DNA of 7,516 nucleotides from contig JAFXJE010000204.1 in assembly GCA_017532485.1 (NCBI GenBank), positions 1-7,516 of the forward strand, in the 5' to 3' direction. Positions 1-4,129 of this stretch are shown piece by piece. Origin of the DNA: Peptococcaceae bacterium. GTDB taxonomy: Bacteria; Bacillota; Peptococcia; Peptococcales; Peptococcaceae. A program made the translations under genes and the position numbers. The notes below the pieces were generated by a model. The model was not told the origin of the DNA, searched no databases, and saw only the letters and a list, made by a program, of their open reading frames with translations. The stretch's first letter is position 1. Every line of letters begins with the position of its first letter.

Positions 1-1
1 A

Positions 2-682
2 GCTTTAAGTGCAGGCAAATTTGATTTTGTACGCAAAAATTTTCAATCAGCAATGCAGCTGGGTATTTTAATTGTTTTACCAGCAGCAGCAGGCTTAGGT
101 GCTTTAGCTGAACCTATTTGTATTTTGCTTTATGACCAACCCGCAGCAGGAGTGGCTTTATTATGGTCAGCCCCTATTGTTTTAGTAGTTGGTGTTTACC
201 AAATTAGTTCTGGAACCTTGCAGGGCATGGGGAAAGCTATGATTCCGATGTATAGCTTATTGATTGGGGCAGCAATAAAAATTGTTTTGACTTATATGTT
301 AACACCGATAGCTCTTTTAGGAGTGCGTGGTGCGGCTATCGGGACAGTAGTTGGTTTTGCCGTAGCTGCACTGCATAATCTTTATCATGTGACTAAGGGT
401 ATTGGTAAAGAATGGTTTACGCCAACTTATCATGTAGTGAAGCCTTTAATCAGTGCTGCAGTGATGGTTGTTTTGGTTATCTTGAGTTATCAAATTTTAT
501 GGCTGATGTTAGGCAGTAATGGGACAGCTACTTTATTATCAATTATCATTGGTGCTGGCAGTTATTTTGCAGTATTATTGGCTATTGGTGGTGTGCAGGT
601 AAATGTCCTGCGACAAATCCCTAAAGTAGGCAATAAGGTTGCAAATTTATTATTGAAATTAAATTTGGTGAGGGAAGAATAA
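2..682 (+). CDS. MOP-superfamily lipid/polysaccharide flippase (SpoVB/MurJ-like), C-terminal part
   Basis: Integral membrane protein, cut by the left edge of the window. The frame is open from base 2, so the ATG at 53 is an internal Met and about 226 C-terminal residues are visible. The residues alternate between roughly six hydrophobic membrane segments and short basic loops. The stretch GTLQGMGKAMIPMYSLLIGA and a following GVRGAAIGT match the pattern of the SpoVB/Wzx/MurJ group, which moves undecaprenyl-linked or other lipid-linked precursors across the cytoplasmic membrane. The tail (KLNLVREE) is charged and cytoplasmic-looking. The stop codon overlaps the ATG of mazG (TAATG), so the two are translationally coupled. 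In Bacillus the flippase yabM also precedes the MazG-type yabN and the S4 gene yabO, which supports the SpoVB/YabM assignment over MurJ proper. The exact substrate cannot be told from this half. Confidence 0.85.
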   Translation, partial: ALSAGKFDFVRKNFQSAMQLGILIVLPAAAGLGALAEPICILLYDQPAAGVALLWSAPIVLVVGVYQISSGTLQGMGKAMIPMYSLLIGAAIKIVLTYMLTPIALLGVRGAAIGTVVGFAVAALHNLYHVTKGIGKEWFTPTYHVVKPLISAAVMVVLVILSYQILWLMLGSNGTATLLSIIIGAGSYFAVLLAIGGVQVNVLRQIPKVGNKVANLLLKLNLVREE

Positions 683-1464
683 TGAGTCAAGAAATAAAAC
701 CTTTATTGGATGTTATGGATGCTTTATTAGGTGAAAATGGCTGTCCATGGGACAAAGAGCAAACCCATCAGACTTTGCGCAAAAATTTATTGGAAGAAAG
801 CCATGAAGTGATTGAAGCAATAGATAATGAAGATATGATGCATTTGCAAGAAGAATTGGGTGATTTATTATTGCAAGTAGTATTTCACGCAAAATTGGCT
901 GAGCAGGCAGGACATTTTAACTTTCAAGATGTGGTTGACGGGATTAGTGATAAATTGAAACGTCGTCATCCACACATATTTGGAGATGTTAAAGCAAATA
1001 ATGCAGAGGAAGTGCTGAGCAACTGGGAAGAAATTAAGAAAAAAGAAAAAGCTGCGAAAGGTGAAGAAGCAGCAAAAAGTATTATGTCTGATTTACCACC
1101 TACTTTACCTGCCTTGCTTAAAGCAGAAAAAGTGCAGCAAAAAGCGCATCGCGTGGGTTTTGATTGGGATGATATCGAAGGACCTAAAGCCAAAATCTAT
1201 GAGGAAATGCAGGAAATAGAGGATGCTAGACAAGGAAATGGTGATGTTGAGGAAGAAGTTGGCGATTTACTTTTTTCTGTAGTTAATATGGCACGCTTTT
1301 TGCAAGTAGATCCGGAAAAAGCACTGACAATGACTACAAATAAATTTATTCGTCGTTTTAAGGCAATGGAAGGAAAAATAGGACTAGACAAAAAGAACTT
1401 TGCCGATTATACTGTAGAGGAACTGGATATGATATGGAATACAGTCAAACAGGAAAACTTTTAA
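682..1464 (+). CDS. mazG: Nucleoside triphosphate pyrophosphohydrolase MazG
   Basis: A 260-residue cytoplasmic house-cleaning enzyme that hydrolyses (d)NTPs to NMP and pyrophosphate. Two MazG helical domains are visible. The first (about residues 5-110) has GCPWDKEQTHQTLRKNLLEE at 20-39 and the metal-binding acidic set E38, E39, E42 and E58-x-x-D61 (EELGDLLLQVVFHAKLAEQ). The second (about 150-240) has the family signature KVQQKAHRVGFDW and a second EEMQEIE / EEEVGDLLFSVVN acidic pair. The length matches stand-alone MazG of the E. coli type. It lacks the N-terminal tetrapyrrole-methylase domain fused to MazG in Bacillus YabN. The ATG overlaps the flippase stop, with AGGGA shortly upstream as ribosome binding site. 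Its partner genes suggest an operon with the flippase. Confidence 0.95.
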   Translation: MSQEIKPLLDVMDALLGENGCPWDKEQTHQTLRKNLLEESHEVIEAIDNEDMMHLQEELGDLLLQVVFHAKLAEQAGHFNFQDVVDGISDKLKRRHPHIFGDVKANNAEEVLSNWEEIKKKEKAAKGEEAAKSIMSDLPPTLPALLKAEKVQQKAHRVGFDWDDIEGPKAKIYEEMQEIEDARQGNGDVEEEVGDLLFSVVNMARFLQVDPEKALTMTTNKFIRRFKAMEGKIGLDKKNFADYTVEELDMIWNTVKQENF

Positions 1465-1532
1465 CATCAGGGGAAAAATGTTGGAGTGAACAATAATTCT
1501 TTGATGTGGAGTATATATTTTTTATTTATTTT

Positions 1533-1538
1533 AGGAGG
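1533..1538 (+). promoter_or_regulatory. Shine-Dalgarno fixing the HU start
   Basis: A perfect AGGAGG stands 7 bases before GTG 1546. The longer in-frame start at 1486 has no comparable site, and its extra 20 codons (MNNNSLMWSIYFLFILGGIS) are leader DNA that includes this Shine-Dalgarno itself. The GTG is therefore the real start. Confidence 0.9.
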
Positions 1539-1545
1539 GATTTCA

Positions 1546-1824
1546 GTGAATAAAACTGAATTAGTGGCAAGTGTTGCTGAAAAATCTGGATTAACTAAAA
1601 AAGATTCCGAAAAAGCTGTTAATGCTTTCTTGGCTGCTGTAACAGACAGCTTAAAAGCAGGTGAAAAAGTACAATTAGTAGGTTTTGGTACATTTGAAGT
1701 AAGAGAACGTAAAGCTCGTAAAGCTCAAAACCCACAAACAAAACAAGAAATTACCATTCCTGCTACAAAAGTACCTGCATTCAAAGCTGGTAAAGCTTTA
1801 AAAGAAGTAGTAGCTGACAAATAA
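1546..1824 (+). CDS. hup: HU family DNA-binding protein
   Basis: A 92-residue histone-like nucleoid protein that binds and bends DNA as a homodimer. The start is GTG 1546, giving MNKTELVASVAEKSGLTKKD, the canonical HU N-terminus. The helix-turn-helix dimer core occupies about residues 1-45. It is followed by VQLVGFGTFEVRERKARKAQ and a beta-arm with NPQTKQEITIPATKVPAFKAGK, including the Pro-containing arm tip that intercalates into DNA. The length equals the usual 90-92 residues. The gene lies 81 bases after mazG in an AT-rich leader, so it may have its own promoter. TATATA-like boxes occur around 1512-1519 but I see no convincing -35. A hairpin follows the stop. HU and IHF subunits are hard to separate by eye, but the single short ORF and the position fit HU. 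Confidence 0.96.
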   Translation: MNKTELVASVAEKSGLTKKDSEKAVNAFLAAVTDSLKAGEKVQLVGFGTFEVRERKARKAQNPQTKQEITIPATKVPAFKAGKALKEVVADK

Positions 1825-1837
1825 TTAAAGTAATAAA

Positions 1838-1868
1838 AGAGGCTGGGGCATTTTGTGTCCCAGCCTTT
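1838..1868 (+). terminator. Intrinsic terminator-like hairpin after HU
   Basis: The arms AGGCTGGG (1840-1847) and CCCAGCCT (1859-1866) form an 8-bp GC-rich stem with an 11-base loop. It can be extended by a G-T and an A-T pair. The trailing T-run is short (TTT then CC), so termination may be partial and allow read-through into the S4 gene 20 bases on. The same sequence module recurs after gap. Confidence 0.65.
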
Positions 1869-1888
1869 CCTGTAAAGGTTGGTAGAAT

Positions 1889-2146
1889 ATGCGTTTAGAT
1901 AAATATTTAAAAGTATCCCGCTTAATTAAAAGACGGACTGTAGCTAAAGAAGTATGTGACGGTGGTAAAGTGAAGATTAACGGTAATGTTGCTAAAGCCG
2001 GCAGTAATGTCAAGGTGGGCGATAAACTTCTGATTACTTTTGGGGAAAGACAGGTACAAGCAGAAATTTTAGATGTTCGGGAAAATGTAAAAGCAGACGA
2101 AGCGAAAACTTTATATCGTCTTATTGAGGGTACAGAAATTGATTAA
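1889..2146 (+). CDS. rqcP: S4-domain RNA-binding protein, RqcP/YabO-like (Hsp15 family)
   Basis: An 85-residue basic protein made almost entirely of one S4 RNA-binding domain. It runs from MRLDKYLKVSRLIKRRTVAK through CDGGKVKINGNVAKAGSNVK to VGDKLLITFG, about residues 1-52, with a short beta-strand tail. This is the pattern of Hsp15/YabO. Members bind stalled 50S subunits; Bacillus RqcP cooperates with RqcH to add alanine tails in ribosome quality control. Position close to mazG and a flippase gene matches yabO in Bacillus, supporting RqcP over other S4 proteins. The ribosome binding site is weak (AAAGG about 10 bases upstream), and the gene lies 20 bases after the HU hairpin, so it probably depends on read-through or low expression. 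Confidence 0.88.
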   Translation: MRLDKYLKVSRLIKRRTVAKEVCDGGKVKINGNVAKAGSNVKVGDKLLITFGERQVQAEILDVRENVKADEAKTLYRLIEGTEID

Positions 2147-2147
2147 G

Positions 2148-2189
2148 AAAACCTCCTTTGTGTCATAATAAACACAAAGGAGGTTTTTT
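2148..2189 (+). terminator. 16-bp hairpin: rqcP terminator that also contains the spoIID Shine-Dalgarno
   Basis: Bases 2148-2163 pair perfectly with 2172-2187 (AAAACCTCCTTTGTGT against ACACAAAGGAGGTTTT), with an 8-base loop and a T-run ending at 2189. It begins one base after the rqcP stop codon. The right arm contains AGGAGG (2178-2183), 9 bases before GTG 2193. In a read-through mRNA the ribosome binding site of spoIID would thus be base-paired. The hairpin is plain in the sequence; the dual role is inference. Confidence 0.85.
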
Positions 2190-2192
2190 ACG

Positions 2193-3122
2193 GTGAAAAT
2201 GAAAACAAAATTAAGCTTAGTGTTGGTAATAGCAACGGTGGCGTTGAGTTTATGGGGATGTAGTCGCAGCGAAAAAGAGCAAAATAATAAGCAGCTTGAT
2301 GATGATGCAACGATAACTTTGTACCAGCATGAGTCAGGCGAAACAGTAGAAATTACTTTAGGGGAATATTTATGTGGTGTTGTGGCAGGGGAAATGGATG
2401 TTAATTGGCCGCAGGAAGCATTGGCAGCCCAAGCAATTGTTGCTCGCACCTTTACCTTGGAAAAAATAGAAGATGGAGGCGTTCCTGCACGAGGGACTGA
2501 TGCTTCAACTGATATTCATGAATTTCAGGCCTATCAGCCACAAAAAATTAATGATAAGGTAAGAAAAGCAGTGGAAGAAACAAGTGGTAAGGCTATCTAT
2601 TATAACGGCAATTTGATTAAAGCGTGGTTCTTTGCGGATGGTGGTGGTAAAACCGCTGCCTCGGCAGTTGAAGGTTTAAGCTACGATAAAGAAGAAACAC
2701 CTTACATTCAAAGTGTAACAGACCCTGGAATTGAGCTGGAGGAAAATGAAAATAAACAATGGAGTGCTGAATTTACTATGGCAGAAGTAACAGAGGCCGT
2801 AGAAAAGGTAAGTGGACAGAAAAAGGAAAAGTTCACTCAAGTAAGTATTGTAGAACATGGTGACTCGGGGCGCGCCACTAAAATGCAATTTGACGATTTA
2901 ATAGTAGGTGTACCAGCGTTGCGTTTAGCTTTGGGTGGTGAAAAAATGAAATCTGCACTGTTGACGGAGGTTAAAATAGTGAACAGTAAATTATATTTAA
3001 CAGGGAAAGGTTACGGACATGGTGTAGGGATGAGTCAATGGGGAGCTAGAGCCTTAGCCGAACAGGGTAAAACAGCGGAAGAAATAATCCACTATTTCTT
3101 TAAAAATATAGAAATAAGATAG
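2193..3122 (+). CDS. spoIID: SpoIID/LytB-family peptidoglycan lytic protein, probable lipoprotein
   Basis: A 309-residue exported protein. SpoIID is a lytic transglycosylase that cuts stem-peptide-free glycan strands during engulfment in spore formers; relatives exist in non-spore-formers. The N-terminus is basic, then hydrophobic, ending at LWGC with Cys23, a plausible though imperfect lipobox (Trp at -2). The SpoIID domain follows. GEYLCGVVAGEM (57-68) contains Glu67, aligned by motif with the catalytic Glu of Bacillus SpoIID. Next come WPQEALAAQAIVARTFTL, then FADGGGKTAASAV around 147-160, and the family's C-terminal signature GKGYGHGVGMSQWGARALAE. The start is GTG 2193, 9 bases after AGGAGG; ATG 2199 would be 15 bases away. 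No SpoIIQ- or SpoIIM-like partner is visible, so sporulation cannot be concluded. No own terminator is seen before the antisense-RNA region downstream. Confidence 0.9.
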   Translation: MKMKTKLSLVLVIATVALSLWGCSRSEKEQNNKQLDDDATITLYQHESGETVEITLGEYLCGVVAGEMDVNWPQEALAAQAIVARTFTLEKIEDGGVPARGTDASTDIHEFQAYQPQKINDKVRKAVEETSGKAIYYNGNLIKAWFFADGGGKTAASAVEGLSYDKEETPYIQSVTDPGIELEENENKQWSAEFTMAEVTEAVEKVSGQKKEKFTQVSIVEHGDSGRATKMQFDDLIVGVPALRLALGGEKMKSALLTEVKIVNSKLYLTGKGYGHGVGMSQWGARALAEQGKTAEEIIHYFFKNIEIR

Positions 3123-3157
3123 TGGCAACATTTCTAATAGTCTCCCCTAAATCATTA

Positions 3158-3186
3158 TTGACGAATAATTTTTTAGATGATAGTAT
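3158..3186 (+). promoter_or_regulatory. Promoter for the putative antitoxin RNA
   Basis: TTGACG (3158-3163), a 17-base spacer and TAGTAT (3181-3186) make a good sigma-A type promoter reading toward the toxin gene on the opposite strand. The expected start is near 3193. No good protein start follows, so the product is most simply a small RNA. Confidence 0.55.
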
Positions 3187-3192
3187 ATAAAT

Positions 3193-3288
3193 ATAGAAAG
3201 AGCTGTTGCATGATGACAGCCCGAAAGATATTGTTTGAGGAAATTACCCCGTCAACATTTTCTGGGTGAGGACGGGGTAGTTTTATGC
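3193..3288 (+). ncRNA. Putative antisense antitoxin RNA (RatA/SR4-like position)
   Basis: About 95 bases lie between a sigma-A-like promoter and a terminator hairpin. They contain a 5-bp hairpin GCTGT (3202-3206) / ACAGC (3216-3220) and then the terminator stem. The RNA would be complementary to the 3' untranslated part of the convergent toxin mRNA, as in the Bacillus txpA/RatA and bsrG/SR4 type I systems. If the polymerase passes the terminator the RNA would also cover the toxin coding region. The ends are estimated. It is inferred from promoter, terminator and orientation, not from sequence similarity to a known RNA. Confidence 0.45.
3241..3284 (+). terminator. Bidirectional terminator-like hairpin between antitoxin RNA and toxin
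   Basis: TACCCCGTC (3245-3253) pairs with GACGGGGTA (3271-3279). The stem extends outward through a G-T wobble and three A-T pairs to 3241/3283, giving 13 bp with a 17-base loop. On the + strand it is followed by GTTTTA, on the - strand by AATTTCC, so the + direction is the better terminator. It may end both the antisense RNA and, on the other strand, the toxin mRNA. It could also serve spoIID. Confidence 0.6.
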
Positions 3289-3304
3289 CCAAAAGGGCTA
3301 TATG

Positions 3305-3391
3305 CTACTTTTTGCCACTGATTAGGGCGAAAATGGCAACTAGCAGCATACCGAATGTAAACATACAAGTAAGTGCATCATAAGTAACCAT
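3305..3391 (-). CDS. Small hydrophobic peptide, putative holin-like toxin (type I toxin family)
   Basis: A 28-codon ORF (ATG at 3391-3389, TAG at 3307-3305) inside an otherwise gene-free stretch. The peptide begins MVTYDALTCMFTFGMLL, continues as one hydrophobic helix (VAIFALI) and ends with a short polar and basic tail, SGKK. The order M-x-x-Y-[E/D]-[A/S]-L-x-x-M-[I/F]-x-F-G followed by a single transmembrane segment and a lysine tail is the signature of the 'putative holin-like toxin' family, to which Bacillus TxpA and BsrG are related. Those peptides act at the membrane and are silenced by an antisense RNA. A strong ribosome binding site (AGGGGGTG, 5 bases upstream), a promoter at 3466-3494, and a convergent small-RNA unit all support a real gene. 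The length is within the family's short range. The toxic function is inferred from family resemblance. Confidence 0.78.
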   Translation of the reverse strand: MVTYDALTCMFTFGMLLVAIFALISGKK

Positions 3392-3396
3392 ATAAT

Positions 3397-3412
3397 CACC
3401 CCCTATACAGGG
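3397..3412 (-). promoter_or_regulatory. Toxin Shine-Dalgarno partly sequestered in a hairpin
   Basis: On the - strand AGGGGGTG (3404-3397) is a near-perfect anti-16S match 5 bases before the ATG. The bases AGGG (3404-3401) can pair with CCCT (3412-3409) around a GTAT loop, so half of the ribosome binding site is in a small stem. Shine-Dalgarno masking is common in type I toxin mRNAs. Confidence 0.6.
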
Positions 3413-3429
3413 CTACCGTCCACTGCCTC

Positions 3430-3447
3430 CATTGTCTGAAAACAATG
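3430..3447 (-). other. Leader hairpin in the toxin 5' untranslated region
   Basis: CATTGT (3430-3435) and ACAATG (3442-3447) form a 6-bp perfect inverted repeat with a 6-base spacer. It lies within the toxin leader about 40 bases ahead of the start codon. It may stabilise or structure the mRNA; function unproven. Confidence 0.45.
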
Positions 3448-3465
3448 TGCAACAACTCCAACTGT

Positions 3466-3494
3466 ATTATATCGTACGTTTGTTCTTGAAACAA
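3466..3494 (-). promoter_or_regulatory. Proximal promoter of the toxin gene
   Basis: On the - strand TTGTTT (3494-3489), a 17-base spacer and a perfect TATAAT (3471-3466). The predicted start is near 3459, giving a leader of about 68 bases to the toxin ATG. Confidence 0.6.
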
Positions 3495-3575
3495 CGATTT
3501 CTTTATTACAAAAATCGACAATTGCCCGACACCTTTCTGGTCGAGTCTCTTACTCACTTAGGAATGGCAATGTCG
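3495..3575 (-). ncRNA. Candidate structured leader or small RNA upstream of the toxin
   Basis: Several nested inverted repeats sit here without any ORF. CGACA+TTGCC (3516-3526, one bulged A at 3521) pairs with GGCAA+TGTCG (3566-3575), closing a region that holds two smaller hairpins: CGAC..GTCG (3527-3530/3540-3543) and GAGT..ACTC (3543-3546/3552-3555). This resembles a three-way junction. A further stem CGATTT (3495-3500) / AAATCG (3512-3517) follows on the - strand, overlapping the closing stem by two bases. A - strand promoter ends just before it, with a predicted start near 3571. That start would trim most of the outer five pairs, so the fold is uncertain. I do not recognise it as a known riboswitch. 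Confidence 0.35.
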
Positions 3576-3577
3576 CT

Positions 3578-3607
3578 ATTATAGCATATAAATTTTGGAA
3601 AAAACAA
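3578..3607 (-). promoter_or_regulatory. Distal - strand promoter with extended -10
   Basis: TGC-TATAAT (3586-3578) is a perfect extended -10. The upstream TTGTTT (3607-3602, 18-base spacer) is a weak -35 that lies inside the mscL terminator. It would transcribe the structured region and, with read-through, the toxin gene with a leader of about 180 bases. Confidence 0.55.
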
Positions 3608-3648
3608 TAAAGAGGATGGGAGCAGCTTCCCATCCTCTTTATTGTTTT
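3599..3648 (-). terminator. Strong intrinsic terminator of mscL
   Basis: Bases 3601-3621 and 3628-3648 form a 21-bp perfect stem with a 6-base loop (core GAGGATGGGA / TCCCATCCTC). Read on the - strand it ends in six T (3604-3599). It overlaps the mscL stop codon. On the + strand the outer pairs give only a TTTT tail, so activity in that direction is also possible. Confidence 0.9.
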
Positions 3649-4072
3649 AACCTTGTTGTTTCAGTAAATCACGAATTTCTGTCAATAATTCTTCCGTTGT
3701 TGGTGCTGGTGGAGCAGCAGGTTCTTCAACAGCAGGCTCTTCCGTTTTTTTCTTCAATTTGCTGATCTGACGCACAAAGTAGAAAATGCAAAGAGCAATA
3801 ATGAAAAAGTCAAAAATATTCTGAATAAAGTTACCATATAAGATTGCTGATTCAGCTTTAACTACAGCACCTTCAGCATTAGTTACAGCAGGAGACAGGA
3901 CTAATTTTAAAGCTTTAAAATCAGTACCGGCAGTAAAAAAACCAAAGAAAGGCATAATAATATCATTAACTAAGGAAGTTACAATTTTACCGAAAGCAGT
4001 ACCGATAATAACCCCGATAGACATATCTAAAACATTGCCCTTAAAAGCAAATTCTTTAAATTCTTTCCACAT
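3647..4072 (-). CDS. mscL: Large-conductance mechanosensitive channel MscL
   Basis: A 141-residue inner-membrane channel that opens under membrane tension to release solutes during osmotic downshock. It begins MWKEFKEFAFKGNVLDMSIG, the amphipathic N-terminal helix and TM1 motif of MscL. TM1 continues through VIIGTAFGKIVTSLVNDIIM, followed by a periplasmic loop (about residues 44-80). TM2 follows (FIQNIFDFFIIALCIFYFVR) and then a cytoplasmic part with KKK, a proline/alanine/glutamate linker and a C-terminal helix (LLTEIRDLLKQQG) that forms the pentamer bundle. The start is ATG 4072, set by AGGAGG (4085-4080) 7 bases upstream. The longer frame from 4126 would run through the gap terminator and is not credible. 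The gene sits 57 bases behind gap. Confidence 0.96.
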   Translation of the reverse strand: MWKEFKEFAFKGNVLDMSIGVIIGTAFGKIVTSLVNDIIMPFFGFFTAGTDFKALKLVLSPAVTNAEGAVVKAESAILYGNFIQNIFDFFIIALCIFYFVRQISKLKKKTEEPAVEEPAAPPAPTTEELLTEIRDLLKQQG

Positions 4073-4079
4073 AAATATT

Positions 4080-4085
4080 CCTCCT
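4080..4085 (-). promoter_or_regulatory. Shine-Dalgarno fixing the MscL start
   Basis: Perfect AGGAGG on the - strand, 7 bases before ATG 4072. It decides against the in-frame ATG at 4126, which would add 18 non-homologous residues encoded by the upstream terminator. Confidence 0.9.
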
Positions 4086-4090
4086 AATAC

Positions 4091-4121
4091 AAAAAGAGGC
4101 TGGGAAATTTGCCCCAGCCTC
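4091..4121 (-). terminator. Intrinsic terminator between gap and mscL
   Basis: GAGGCTGGG (4121-4113 on the - strand) pairs with CCCAGCCTC (4104-4096): 9 bp, 8-base loop, followed by TTTTT. It starts 8 bases after the gap stop. No separate mscL promoter is evident, so mscL probably relies on leakage through this site. Confidence 0.85.
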
Positions 4122-4129
4122 AGCAAAAA

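Noticed and set aside
53..55. ATG 53 as start of the flippase
   Set aside because: The frame is open upstream to the window edge with protein-like residues (ALSAGKFDFVRKNFQSA), there is no ribosome binding site, and the family is about twice as long.
966..1391. Two - strand open frames inside mazG
   Set aside because: They are low-complexity Ser/Phe/Ala-rich translations antisense to a well-supported MazG, without ribosome binding sites; shadows of the real gene.
2111..2449. - strand 112-codon frame across the rqcP-spoIID junction
   Set aside because: It runs through the 16-bp hairpin and antisense to two conserved genes; no family pattern.
3210..3269. A 19-codon + strand ORF (MMTARKILFEE...) inside the putative antitoxin RNA
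   Set aside because: No Shine-Dalgarno, it overlaps the terminator stem, and its composition shows no family pattern; a non-coding RNA explains the segment better.
3516..3575. The inverted-repeat region as a tRNA or known riboswitch
   Set aside because: No TTCGA T-loop, anticodon arm or CCA-type acceptor, and no consensus core of the riboswitch classes I can recall; kept only as an unassigned structure.
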